Source of the DNA: an uncultured Prevotella sp.
GTDB taxonomy: Bacteria > Bacteroidota > Bacteroidia > Bacteroidales > Bacteroidaceae
Length of the DNA: 64,000 bases
Assembly: GCA_900318625.1 (NCBI GenBank)
Contig: ONLG01000005.1
Coordinates: 23,620-87,619, forward strand
Direction: 5' to 3'
Shown here: positions 33,898 through 42,487 of the stretch, one piece after another
How the letters are laid out: each line of letters starts with the position of its first letter
Numbering within the stretch: the stretch's first letter is position 1
Notes under the pieces: generated by a model
Told to the model about the DNA's origin: nothing
The model's input: the letters and a program-made list of their open reading frames with translations, nothing else
The model's database searches: none
Made by a program: the position numbers and the translations under genes

Positions 33898-33956
33898 AAT
33901 ATGGGCCATATTACCGACCAATATGGGCCATATTACCGACCAATATGGGCCATATT
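33898..33956. repeat. Array C: three AATATGGGCCATATT cores at 22-bp pitch
   Basis: Cores at 33898-33912, 33920-33934 and 33942-33956; linkers ACCGACC. Between the divergent secreted-protein gene and the efflux operon. Confidence 0.95.
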
Positions 33957-34040
33957 ACAAGCCCACTACCTACCCCTCCCCAAGGCAGGGGTGCCGTAAG
34001 GCTCTCCCATAAGAGCTATAAGCCTTATAAGTTCCATAAT
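33957..34040. repeat. CCCCTCCCC hairpin module and TATAAG block after array C
   Basis: A CCCCTCCCC/GGCAGGGG pairing, then GCCGTAAGGC (a small hairpin with a GTAA loop) and CTCCC, then TATAAG-type repeats (AGAGCTATAAGCCTTATAAG). Same order as at 48633-48730 and 63893-64000. Confidence 0.8.
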
Positions 34041-34092
34041 ACCATAGCGGCAAAAAAATTCCCCGAAAGGCCATAATCTGAAATAATCTGCT

Positions 34093-34100
34093 TATATTTG
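34093..34100 (+). promoter_or_regulatory. -7 element of the RND efflux operon
   Basis: TATATTTG matches TAnnTTTG, about 84 bp before the first gene. No convincing -33. Confidence 0.45.
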
Positions 34101-34183
34101 CAAACACTAATACCAAGACTTTACGCTTTTTCAAAGCAAATTGACATAGACCTGACTGTCACGTAACTAAACAACAGAAATAT

Positions 34184-35314
34184 ATGAACATTAAAACTAT
34201 CGGCTTGCTTCTCGTTGCGGCATCGGCACTGTGCGCTTGCAGCAGCAAGCAAGAGGCCAAGGAGAAAAAGCCCATAAGAGTGAAGACCGAGCAACTGGCT
34301 ACCGACGGCATCGGACAAGGGCGCACCTACGTTGGCATAGTGGAAGAAAACACAGCCACGGCTGTAAGTTTCACGACCTTGGGAGTGGTGCGCCGTGTCT
34401 ACGTCAAGGAAGGTCAGTATGTGTCTAAAGGCCAGCTTCTGGCCGAGATAGATGCCACTAATGCGAGCAACAGCGTTGATGCAGCCCAAGCCTCAACGAG
34501 CCAGGCCGGCGACATGGTGGCTCAATCGCGCGCCACCTACGCTCAGGCCAAGGATGCTTATGACCGCATGAAGATGCTCCACGACAACGGTTCGCTGCCT
34601 GAAATAAAGTGGATTGAAGCTCAGACGCGCCTTCAGCAGGCTGAAACGAGCCTGAAGACGGCAACCTCAGGGGTCAGCTCGTCGAAAGCTATGGAGCGCA
34701 TAGCCCGCAAGAACCTCTCCGACACACGACTGACGGCACCCGTGAGCGGAGTGGTAGGCCGCACCATGCTGTTTGCCGGCGAAACGGCCAGACCGTCGCA
34801 AGGCGTGCTCACCATCCTCGATGTGAGCCAGGTGAAGGTCAAGGTGGCTGTGCCTGAGGTGGAACTGAGCAGCATCAGCAGCTCAACGCCCTCCACCATA
34901 GAGGTCGACGCTGTGAACTGGCGCGGTCAGGGAGGCTCAATAGAGAAGGGAGTAAAGGCAGATGCCATTACCCACACCTACGACATACGCATCAATGTGG
35001 CCAATACGGGCAACCGCCTGCTGCCGGGAATGGTGGCCAAAGTGGGGCTGCGAACTGCCGAGCCGGGGCTTACGAGCGGTGGGGCAACGGCCTTCAACCG
35101 CCTGTCAGTGCCCATAACGAGCGTGCAGAAGCGCGGCGACGGCACCTGCTTCGTGTGGACCATCGACGAGAAGAAGCGCGCCCATCGTGCCAATGTCACC
35201 ACCGGACCTACCGTGGGCAACCGAATAGAGATTGCTACGGGCCTGAAGCCCGGCCAGCGCATCATAACCGAAGGCTACCAGAAGGTGGGCGAAGGGTCGG
35301 CGGTGGTGTTCTGA
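34184..35314 (+). CDS. RND efflux periplasmic adaptor (membrane fusion lipoprotein)
   Basis: 376 aa. Signal peptide with lipobox (ASALCAC, Cys about residue 19) anchors it to the inner membrane. Layout of HlyD/AcrA-like adaptors: first lipoyl half (TLGVVRRVYVKEGQYVSKGQLLAEID), alpha-helical hairpin rich in Ala/Ser/Gln (about 95-165), second lipoyl half (LTAPVSGVVGRTMLFAGETARPSQGVLTI), beta-barrel and membrane-proximal domains. It bridges the pump at 35378 and the outer-membrane channel at 38611. First gene of a three-gene operon; gap to the pump is 63 bp. Confidence 0.95.
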   Translation: MNIKTIGLLLVAASALCACSSKQEAKEKKPIRVKTEQLATDGIGQGRTYVGIVEENTATAVSFTTLGVVRRVYVKEGQYVSKGQLLAEIDATNASNSVDAAQASTSQAGDMVAQSRATYAQAKDAYDRMKMLHDNGSLPEIKWIEAQTRLQQAETSLKTATSGVSSSKAMERIARKNLSDTRLTAPVSGVVGRTMLFAGETARPSQGVLTILDVSQVKVKVAVPEVELSSISSSTPSTIEVDAVNWRGQGGSIEKGVKADAITHTYDIRINVANTGNRLLPGMVAKVGLRTAEPGLTSGGATAFNRLSVPITSVQKRGDGTCFVWTIDEKKRAHRANVTTGPTVGNRIEIATGLKPGQRIITEGYQKVGEGSAVVF

Positions 35315-35377
35315 CGCAAGCAAAGCCTACTTACTGCCAACATGAAACATGATTGAGGAAGTTTATTCGTTTTCAAG

Positions 35378-38300
35378 ATGAAGAACATAAATTGGATTAG
35401 CTGGCCGCTGGAGCACTACTCTATCACGCTGCTCATCATATTGCTGCTGTTTATCATGGGAATATTCGGCATGGACGTAATGCCGAAAGACGAGTTCCCA
35501 CAGTTCGTCATACGCCAGGGTGTGGTGGTGGCCGTTTATCCCGGAGCCACCACTGAGGAGGTGGAAGAGCAGGTGGCGCGCCCCCTCGAACGCTATCTCT
35601 TTACATTTAAAGAGGTGAACCGCACCAAGACCACCACCACATCGCAGAACGGATTGTGCTTCGTGAAGCTGCGACTCAACAACGAGGTACACAACAAAGA
35701 CGAGGTTTGGAGCAAGATAAAGCACGGACTGACGACCTTCAAGCCGAGCCTTCCTTCGGGGGTAGTGGCCCTGATAGCCAACGACGACTTCGGAAACACG
35801 TCGGCTCTGCTCATTGCCATCGAGAGTCCGGAGCGCAGCTACCGCGAACTTCAGCAGTACAGCGACGAACTTTCCGACCGTCTGCGTCGCATACCGTCGG
35901 TTGCCAACGTGAAGATATACGGTCAGAAGAAAGAGCAGATAAGCCTCTACATAGACCGCCAGCGGCTTGAGGCCTACGGCATAGGGCAGCAGTCAGTACT
36001 CAGAAGCCTGCAGATGCAGGGGCTGACAACGATGAGCGGCGCGCTGTCTACGCCCGTGCAGCAGACTCCCATCCATCTGGCAGCAACTGAGAACAGTGTC
36101 GACGAGATTGCAAACACCATTATCTATAACGACCCACAGACCGCAAAGACGGTGCGCGTGTGCGATGTGGCGCGCGTAGTCAGGGAGTACGACACGTCGG
36201 AGAGCTACATCGAGCAGAACGGACACCCCTGCGTGCTGCTCTCGCTTGAGATGACGCCTGGCAACAACATAGTGAAATACGGCAAGGACGTGGGCAAGGT
36301 GCTCGACGAATACAAGCAGGAGCAACTTCCTAACGACGTCACTATGACCCGCATTGCCGACCAGCCCAAGGTGGTTGGGTTGAGCGTGAGCTCTTTTCTG
36401 CGCGACCTGATAATCTCAATGGTAATCATTATCCTCGTGATGATGGTGCTGTTCCCGCTGCGCTCGGCTATCGTGGCCGCAATCACTATCCCGCTGAGCA
36501 CCTTTATCTCTGTGGGAGTGATGTATCTGGCCAATATCGAGCTCAACATCGTTACCCTTGCCGCACTGATAGTGGTGCTGGGAATGGTTGTCGACAACTC
36601 TATCGTCGTCATCGACGGCTATCTGGAATATCTTGGCAAGGGCTACGAGCCTAAGCGTGCGGCCATAGAGTCGGCTGCCAAGTACTTCATGCCGATGATG
36701 CTTGCCACGTTGTGCATCAGCATAATCTTCTTCCCACTGCTGGCAACAATGAAGGGAGCGTTCAACGATGCCATGCACGACTTCCCGTGGACCATCGGCA
36801 TCAACCTGCTGGTGTCGCTGCTGCTGGCAGTGACGGTGATACCGTTCCTCGAAGTGCTGATAATACGGCCTCCGAAGAAGGGAGAAGAGGGACGGCAGGC
36901 CAAGCCCAACAGGATTACAACGTTCGTTCAGCGACTCTACGACCGCGTGCTGGCACTGACGTTCCGCCATCCGTGGGCAACGATAGGCGGCGCGGTGGCT
37001 GTGGTGGCCCTATCGCTGCTCATCGTTCCGGGACTGAAGGTGCGCCTTTTCCCCTATGCCGACCGCGACCAGTTTGCCATAGAGATATTCCTTCCCGAGG
37101 GAAAGGGCATCAGCCAGACCAAGGCCGTGGCCGACTCGCTGCGCAACGTGCTGCTGAAAGACAAACGAGTGAAATGCGTTACGGGTTTCATCGGCTGTTC
37201 GTCGCCGCGGTTTATGACGTGCTACGCCCCTCAGATGGCTGGCCGCAACTTTGCTCAGTTCATCGTGAACACCACTTCGCAGGATGCCACACTGGAGCTT
37301 CTGGCAGAGCTTCAGCCTCGATGGAGCGATGCTTTCCCCGAAGCCTACGTGCGATTTAAGCGGCTCGACTTCCTCGAAGTAGGCGAAATGGAATACCGCT
37401 TCTACGGCGACAACCTCGACTCGCTGCATTATGCAGCCGAACAGCTCATGGACCGTATGCGACAGATACCCGAACTGGAGTGGGTTCACACTGATTTCAT
37501 GCAACCGCAGCCAATAGTAAACGTGGAGCTCGACCCCGTGGCATCGGCACAGATGGGCATATCGCGCACCACTGCGGCACTTGCCCTGAGCTCGCTCACG
37601 GGCAACACCCGCGTGGGACAGGTGTGGGAAGGCGACTACGAGCTGCCCGTGGTGATGAAGGACAGTGCCGACCTCACATTCTCCGACGTGCAGAACCTGG
37701 GATTAAGCACCTCTCAGACAATGCTTTCGACGGCATTGCCCACTTTCCTGGGAGGCTCCTCGGGTGGCAATGCCACTGTTAAGCTGCGACAGGTGGCAAG
37801 GGTTGAGCCGCAATGGAGCGAGACGCGCATCATGCACAGGGGCGGCGAGCGATGCCTCACGGTGACGGCACAGCTGGCTCACGGGGCTTATGCCTCGAAG
37901 GTGGAGCAGCTGGTGGCCGACATCATGCACAACGACGTGAGGCTGCCAGAGGGTGTGCGCAGCCAGGTGGGTGGCGAAATAGAATACGACGGCGAAGCTC
38001 TGCCGCAGATATTCGGCGGTGTAGGGATTGCGATGATTATCATTTTCTTCTTCCTCCTGGCCAATTTCAAGAAGTACGGCATCACTTCCGTCTGCATGAT
38101 ATCACTGGCGCTGATGCTGCCGGGAGCCTTGCTGGGACTCGGACTGATGAACCGCACGCTGGGATTGACCTCTGTGATGGGCTTCATTACGCTCATGGGA
38201 ATGATCATGCGCAACGAGATACTGATATTCGAGCACGCCAACGACCTTGTCAGGAGGTTCGTGGAGAGCCATCCGCGGCCCGAAGAAGTGAATGACGAGA

Positions 38301-38548
38301 TGAAGGAAGCCTACCGACGCGAGTACAACGAGGCCGTGCGGCAGGCCGCCTACGATGCCGGACGACGGCGCATGGTGCCCATCTTCCTTACCACTGCCAC
38401 CACTGCCGTGGGCGTGGTACCGATGATTCTGGCCCAGTCGTCGTTCTGGATGCCCGTGGGAGTAACCATCTTTGCCGGCGGCATCGGCTCGCTGATTATG
38501 GTTGTGAGCGTGCTGCCCGTGGTTTACTGGAAGGTTTCGCTCAAATAG
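35378..38548 (+). CDS. RND-family efflux pump permease
   Basis: 1056 aa, the standard 12-helix RND length with two large periplasmic loops. TM1 LLIILLLFIMGIFGMDVMP, then PGATTEEVEEQVARPLE (porter domain). TM4 carries GMVVDNSIVVIDGYLEYL, so the usual Asp-Asp proton-relay pair is Asp-Asn. TM10 has GMIMRNEILIFEHAN, with Arg where AcrB has Lys940. These changes mean it is not a plain AcrB-type pump; single-Asp relays do exist in other RND groups. Substrate cannot be read from sequence. Operon with adaptor and TolC-like channel. Confidence 0.95.
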   Translation: MKNINWISWPLEHYSITLLIILLLFIMGIFGMDVMPKDEFPQFVIRQGVVVAVYPGATTEEVEEQVARPLERYLFTFKEVNRTKTTTTSQNGLCFVKLRLNNEVHNKDEVWSKIKHGLTTFKPSLPSGVVALIANDDFGNTSALLIAIESPERSYRELQQYSDELSDRLRRIPSVANVKIYGQKKEQISLYIDRQRLEAYGIGQQSVLRSLQMQGLTTMSGALSTPVQQTPIHLAATENSVDEIANTIIYNDPQTAKTVRVCDVARVVREYDTSESYIEQNGHPCVLLSLEMTPGNNIVKYGKDVGKVLDEYKQEQLPNDVTMTRIADQPKVVGLSVSSFLRDLIISMVIIILVMMVLFPLRSAIVAAITIPLSTFISVGVMYLANIELNIVTLAALIVVLGMVVDNSIVVIDGYLEYLGKGYEPKRAAIESAAKYFMPMMLATLCISIIFFPLLATMKGAFNDAMHDFPWTIGINLLVSLLLAVTVIPFLEVLIIRPPKKGEEGRQAKPNRITTFVQRLYDRVLALTFRHPWATIGGAVAVVALSLLIVPGLKVRLFPYADRDQFAIEIFLPEGKGISQTKAVADSLRNVLLKDKRVKCVTGFIGCSSPRFMTCYAPQMAGRNFAQFIVNTTSQDATLELLAELQPRWSDAFPEAYVRFKRLDFLEVGEMEYRFYGDNLDSLHYAAEQLMDRMRQIPELEWVHTDFMQPQPIVNVELDPVASAQMGISRTTAALALSSLTGNTRVGQVWEGDYELPVVMKDSADLTFSDVQNLGLSTSQTMLSTALPTFLGGSSGGNATVKLRQVARVEPQWSETRIMHRGGERCLTVTAQLAHGAYASKVEQLVADIMHNDVRLPEGVRSQVGGEIEYDGEALPQIFGGVGIAMIIIFFFLLANFKKYGITSVCMISLALMLPGALLGLGLMNRTLGLTSVMGFITLMGMIMRNEILIFEHANDLVRRFVESHPRPEEVNDEMKEAYRREYNEAVRQAAYDAGRRRMVPIFLTTATTAVGVVPMILAQSSFWMPVGVTIFAGGIGSLIMVVSVLPVVYWKVSLK

Positions 38549-38610
38549 CCAGTCAGACAAACGTCAGTATATCAACAGAATACAAACCTATAATCAAGCG
38601 AAAGTACAAC

Positions 38611-39954
38611 ATGAGGAAAACGATAACTACCCTGCTGCTTGCAGCCGCTGCCGCCGGCCCTGCCTCGGCGCAGCAGACCTACACGCTGGAGCAGCTTTGC
38701 GACTCGGCACAGAGCCACAACGCCACGCTGTCTGTGGCGCGGCGCAACATCGATGCAGCCCACCAGCAGCGGCGCGAAGCCTTCACCAAGTTCTTTCCGC
38801 AGGTGATGGCCACGGGACTGGCCTTCAACTCAAACAAGAAAATGGTGCAGATAGACATCGAGCCTATGGAACTGCTGCCTGCAGACATAGCCGCAAAGAT
38901 ACGGGAGATTGTTCCGCCATCCACGCTCGACCAGTTCATACAGCCCATAACATTCTCAATGCTGAAGAAAGGTGTCTCAGCAGGTGTCATGGCGGTGCAG
39001 CCGGTGTTCATGGGCGGACAGATAGTGAACGGAAACAAGCTGGCAAGAGTGGGCGAAGACGTCAGTCGGCTGCAACTGAGGATGTCGGAGAACGAGGTTG
39101 ACACCAAGACGTGGCAGTACTACCTGAAGCTGGTGAGCCTCAACGAGAAGCTGCGCACCCTGAACAGCGTCAGCCAGATGCTCGCACAGATTGAAAGCGA
39201 CGCGGCGATGGCTGTCAAGGCTGGCGTGGCAATGCGCAACGACCTGCTGCAGGTGCAGCTGCGCCAGAACGACATTGAGAGTCAGCAGCTGAAAGCACTC
39301 AACGGCGCAGCCATACTCAAGCTGACTCTCGCCCAACACTGCGGACTGCGTGACACGGCCTTTGCCGTGAGCGGCAGCGAGGAGCTTCCGTCGCCCCTTT
39401 CGCTGAAAGCCGACCACGACGGTGCGCTCGCGCTGACTCCTGAATACCAGCTTTTGGAGAAGCAGGTGGAGGCTGCCCGCCTGCAACACAGGATGACCGT
39501 GGGGCAAAATCTGCCTTCGGTGGCAGTGGGAGCGGGCTACAACTATAGCAACCTGTTCAACCGCAACCAGACCAACGGCCTGATATTCGCAACCGTAAGC
39601 GTGCCTATCATGCAATGGTGGGGTGGCTCTCATGCCATCAAACGACGCAAACTGCAACTCCAGAACGCCAACGAAGAGCTGGAGGACAAGTCGCAACTGC
39701 TCAAGATACGTATGCAACAGTCATGGGACGACATGGTGTTGGCATACAAACAGATTGAAATAGCACAGAAAAGCATTGCTCAGGCCGAGGAGAATCTGCG
39801 CCTGAACCGTGACTTCTACAAGGCCGGCACATCCACAATGACCGACTTGCTGCAGGCTCAGCTGCTCTATCAGCAGGCGCACGACAAGCTCGTGGATGCA
39901 AAGACCGACTATCTGAAAAAGCTACTTGCCTACAAGCAATCGGTAGGCAGGTAG
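38611..39954 (+). CDS. TolC-family outer membrane efflux channel
   Basis: 447 aa. Signal peptide (LLLAAAAAGPASAQQ) then the TolC repeat pattern: TYTLEQLCDSAQSHNATLSVARRNIDAA and, in the second half, the matching stretch LTPEYQLLEKQVEAARLQHRM and NLPSVAVGAGYNYSN. Long helices with heptads (EDKSQLLKIRMQQSWDDMVLAYKQIEIAQKSI) form the periplasmic tunnel. Third gene of the pump operon, 62 bp after the permease. It converges on trmD with only 22 bp between stops and no clear terminator. Confidence 0.94.
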   Translation: MRKTITTLLLAAAAAGPASAQQTYTLEQLCDSAQSHNATLSVARRNIDAAHQQRREAFTKFFPQVMATGLAFNSNKKMVQIDIEPMELLPADIAAKIREIVPPSTLDQFIQPITFSMLKKGVSAGVMAVQPVFMGGQIVNGNKLARVGEDVSRLQLRMSENEVDTKTWQYYLKLVSLNEKLRTLNSVSQMLAQIESDAAMAVKAGVAMRNDLLQVQLRQNDIESQQLKALNGAAILKLTLAQHCGLRDTAFAVSGSEELPSPLSLKADHDGALALTPEYQLLEKQVEAARLQHRMTVGQNLPSVAVGAGYNYSNLFNRNQTNGLIFATVSVPIMQWWGGSHAIKRRKLQLQNANEELEDKSQLLKIRMQQSWDDMVLAYKQIEIAQKSIAQAEENLRLNRDFYKAGTSTMTDLLQAQLLYQQAHDKLVDAKTDYLKKLLAYKQSVGR

Positions 39955-39976
39955 CCTTTTCTGCTCAAGAAACATT

Positions 39977-40660
39977 CTACTTCTTCTTTCTCAGCAAGTC
40001 GGGGCGCAGCCTCTGGGTTCGTTCCATAGCCTGGTCGAACTCCCACTGCTTTATCATTGCCTCGTTGCCGCTGAGCAGCACGTCGGGCACGCGCCATCCA
40101 CGATAGTCGGCAGGGCGCGTGTAGATGGGTGCTGAGAGCATATCGTCCTGGAAACAGTCGCTCAGGGCACTCTGCTCGTCGCCTATCACGCCCGGAACCA
40201 CACGCACTATGGCATCGGCCATCACCGCTGCTGCCAGTTCGCCGCCCGTGAGCACATAGTCGCCTATCGAGATTTCGCGAGTGATGAGATGCTCACGGAT
40301 GCGGTGGTCAATGCCCTTGTAGTGCCCGCAGAGTATTATCAGGTTCTCTTTCAGCGACAGCTCGTTGGCCACGTGCTGATTGAATTGCTCGCCGTCGGGC
40401 GACGTGAAGATCACTTCGTCGTAGTCGCGCTGGCTCTTCAGTTCGGTGATACAGCGGTCGATAGGCTCGCACTGCATAACCATGCCGGCGAAACCGCCGT
40501 ATGGATAGTCGTCAACACGCCGCCATTTGTCGGTCGTGTAGTCGCGAAGGTTGTGCAGATGTATCTCTGCAAGACCCTTCTTCTGCGCCCTGGCAAGTAT
40601 TGATTCGCCCACAAAGCCTTCGATCATCGTGGGCAACACGGTAATAATATCTATTCTCAT
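39977..40660 (-). CDS. trmD: tRNA (guanine37-N1)-methyltransferase
   Basis: Methylates G37 next to the anticodon of tRNAs reading CNN, preventing frameshifts. 227 aa, SPOUT fold with trefoil knot. Motifs: [58 protein letters not shown] (SAM site) and [16 protein letters not shown] with the catalytic Asp/Arg region. All essential elements present. The promoter -7 element ends 9 bp before the ATG, so the mRNA is probably leaderless or nearly so. The rest of the usual rpsP-rimM-trmD-rplS operon is absent here. Confidence 0.96.
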   Translation of the reverse strand: MRIDIITVLPTMIEGFVGESILARAQKKGLAEIHLHNLRDYTTDKWRRVDDYPYGGFAGMVMQCEPIDRCITELKSQRDYDEVIFTSPDGEQFNQHVANELSLKENLIILCGHYKGIDHRIREHLITREISIGDYVLTGGELAAAVMADAIVRVVPGVIGDEQSALSDCFQDDMLSAPIYTRPADYRGWRVPDVLLSGNEAMIKQWEFDQAMERTQRLRPDLLRKKK

Positions 40661-40668
40661 AAGTTATG

Positions 40669-40699
40669 CAAAAGTACTACTTAGCATGTAACTTTCAAA
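40669..40699 (-). promoter_or_regulatory. Promoter of trmD, within a duplicated segment
   Basis: Minus-strand -7 TACTTTTG (40676-40669) and -33 TTTG (40699-40696), spacing 19 bp; transcription would begin within a few bases of the start codon. Confidence 0.75.
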
Positions 40700-40842
40700 A
40701 TAATATCGTCTTTTTCGGGGCAAAACGGCTCCCCGAGCAGCCGTGATTGCTTTATCATAAGACCTATAACACATATAAGGCACATAGGTATTATAAGGCG
40801 AATATGCCACTCCCAACTATGGGGAGATTGAGATGAGTCACC
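40669..40842. repeat. Duplicated 174-bp promoter-bearing segment, copy 2
   Basis: Gap-free counterpart of 33724-33897 in the same orientation and the same distance from a triple-core array. Confidence 0.88.
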
Positions 40843-40901
40843 AATATGGGCCATATTACTGACCAATATGGGCCATATTACCGACCAATATGGGCCATAT
40901 T
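40843..40901. repeat. Array D: three AATATGGGCCATATT cores at 22-bp pitch
   Basis: Cores at 40843-40857, 40865-40879 and 40887-40901; linkers ACTGACC and ACCGACC. The last two bases of the third core plus the next A make the stop codon of the gene at 40900-41610. Confidence 0.95.
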
Positions 40902-41610
40902 AGTAATCAAGAGCATGGACGATGGAATAGCGCGCCTCGGGATTGAGCTCTTCCATACGGCGGAACAGGGCAGCAATGTCGCTCCGCCGGGTGGCTTTCT
41001 CGTATGGACACTGCTTGTTCTGCTTCTTGTAGTCCTCGGCTTCGGCTATGGCAACGATGTCGTTTTCCTCAACCAGAATGAGCGGACGGATGACAGTGAG
41101 GGGCATCTTGCGCATCTCCAGCTTCGGCGGCATGGAAGCGAAGCGGCCTTCGTAGAGCAAGTTCATCAGTGCAGTGTGGACTACGTCGTCCTGATGGTGG
41201 CCCAGAGCAATCTTGTTGTAGCCGTTAGCCTGTGCGTAAGCAAAGAGCTGCTTGCGCCTATACCAGGAACAGAGGAAGCATGGCTGCTTGCGCCGGTCGC
41301 TTTCGGGGTCGAAGCTCGTGGTTGCCACGTGCAGGGCTACTCCCCTACTCTGGCAGAACTGCTCGAGATAAGTGGTATCGCTTTCGTAGGAAATGTTCTC
41401 CATGCGCACGTGGATGGCTCCCACCGTGAAGCGCGGCTTGAACACACGACTCCTGTTCGCGAGCAAATCGAGAAGCAACAAAGAGTCTTTGCCACCCGAC
41501 AAGCCTACGAGTATCTTGTCGTCGTCGGCAATGAGGGAATACTGTTTCAGCGCTTTCTCGAACCGCTTGCGCACGCGCCGCATCGCCATTCCGCAGCTTT
41601 TGTCGTCCAT
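40900..41610 (-). CDS. TtcA-like tRNA thiolation PP-loop ATPase
   Basis: 236 aa. N-type PP-loop VGLSGGKDSLLLL (about residue 35), then PCFLCSWYRRKQLF (CxxC, about 110), GYNKIALGHHQDDVVHTALMNL, and a third Cys in NKQCPYEKATRRSDIAALF. This set matches the TtcA family, which binds a [4Fe-4S] cluster and makes 2-thiocytidine in tRNA; the C-terminal part is shorter than in E. coli TtcA. TilS is less likely because of the Cys motifs. The TAA stop is formed at the edge of repeat array D. DMT-like gene is 21 bp upstream. Confidence 0.88.
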   Translation of the reverse strand: MDDKSCGMAMRRVRKRFEKALKQYSLIADDDKILVGLSGGKDSLLLLDLLANRSRVFKPRFTVGAIHVRMENISYESDTTYLEQFCQSRGVALHVATTSFDPESDRRKQPCFLCSWYRRKQLFAYAQANGYNKIALGHHQDDVVHTALMNLLYEGRFASMPPKLEMRKMPLTVIRPLILVEENDIVAIAEAEDYKKQNKQCPYEKATRRSDIAALFRRMEELNPEARYSIVHALDY

Positions 41611-41631
41611 GAGTGCCGTCTCCTGCTGTGG

Positions 41632-42006
41632 TTAATCCATGAAAACGAAATAGACAGCTGCTATAATGCAGAGAAATGCAGCAGCATGGTTCCAGTGAAG
41701 TCCTTGGTTCTGAAACATTATATTTGCGATAAGGGCAAACACCATGAGCGATATGCACTCCTGAACTACCTTCAGCTGCACCAGCGTAAAGGGTCCGCCG
41801 TTGTCCACGAAGCCCAGTCTGTTGGCCGGAACCTGGCAACAATACTCGAAGAAAGCTATCATCCAAGAGAACGCTATCACCCCTATCATGGGCCAGTGGG
41901 CCGACACTCCCGTCTGCTGAAGCTTGAGATGACCGTACCAGGCCAGTGTCATGAAGATGTTGCTGACTACCAGCAGCAACACCGAATAAACTCCTGAAAT
42001 ATACAT
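41632..42006 (-). CDS. DMT/DUF486 family small membrane protein
   Basis: 124 aa from MYISGVYSVLLLVVSNIFMT. Four hydrophobic helices (about 4-22, 38-58, 76-95, 100-120). The motifs TLAWYGHLK and AFFEYCCQVPANRLGF are typical of DUF486, a drug/metabolite-transporter-like family of unknown substrate. Frame extends 24 codons upstream, but across the promoter. Likely co-transcribed with the TtcA-like gene. Confidence 0.88.
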   Translation of the reverse strand: MYISGVYSVLLLVVSNIFMTLAWYGHLKLQQTGVSAHWPMIGVIAFSWMIAFFEYCCQVPANRLGFVDNGGPFTLVQLKVVQECISLMVFALIANIMFQNQGLHWNHAAAFLCIIAAVYFVFMD

Positions 42007-42047
42007 TTTTACTAATACTTGTATCTGCGTGTTATGCTTTTGCGCCG

Positions 42048-42079
42048 CAAAATTAAGCCTAAAAGGTGATATAAACAAA
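42048..42079 (-). promoter_or_regulatory. Promoter of the DUF486-TtcA unit
   Basis: Minus-strand -7 TAATTTTG (42055-42048) and -33 TTTG (42079-42076), spacing 20 bp. Confidence 0.65.
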
Positions 42080-42113
42080 AAAATCCGTCTGCAAAACGGA
42101 TTTCAGTGGGTTG

Positions 42114-42184
42114 AGCGGAATATGGGAGTCGAACCCACCTCCGCGGCTTGGGAAGCCGCTGCACTACCGATGTGCTAATCCCGC
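42114..42184 (-). tRNA. tRNA-Gly(CCC)
   Basis: 5' GCGGGATTAGCACATCGG; anticodon loop TTCCCAA, anticodon CCC at 42152-42150. Acceptor pairs fully with GU at one position; discriminator U; CCA not encoded. Confidence 0.95.
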
Positions 42185-42267
42185 CTTGGCTGTTGAGAGT
42201 AGAAAGCTCGGCGAGGGCAATCAGAAAGCGGCCTCGGAGCTTTTCAGGAAATGCTTTCTTCAGAAAG

Positions 42268-42340
<73 letters not shown>

Positions 42341-42375
42341 AACTTTGCTTTGGCATCTATCAGAAGAAGCGAGTG

Positions 42376-42407
42376 CAAAAGTAATGTAATAATCCGACAA
42401 AAACAAA
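42376..42407 (-). promoter_or_regulatory. Promoter of the tRNA-Thr/tRNA-Gly pair
   Basis: Minus-strand -7 TACTTTTG (42383-42376) and -33 TTTG (42407-42404), spacing 20 bp. Confidence 0.72.
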
Positions 42408-42413
42408 ATATTT

Positions 42414-42455
42414 TGAAAAATATTTCTTATATTTGAAAAATATTTCTTATATTTG
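42414..42455 (+). promoter_or_regulatory. Tandem 20-bp duplication carrying two -7 elements
   Basis: Two exact adjacent copies of TGAAAAATATTTCTTATATT (42414-42433, 42434-42453). Each creates TATATTTG with the following bases (42428-42435, 42448-42455), a match to TAnnTTTG. They lie 33-53 bp before the glycosidase gene. Confidence 0.6.
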
Positions 42456-42487
42456 CCGAAATTAAAACCTTAATAACAGAACTAAAT

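Noticed and set aside
33736-33921. 61-aa minus-strand ORF, with a look-alike at 40681-40866
   Set aside because: Both lie in the duplicated segment and repeat cores; similarity follows from the DNA duplication, and both overlap promoters. No coding signal beyond an open frame.
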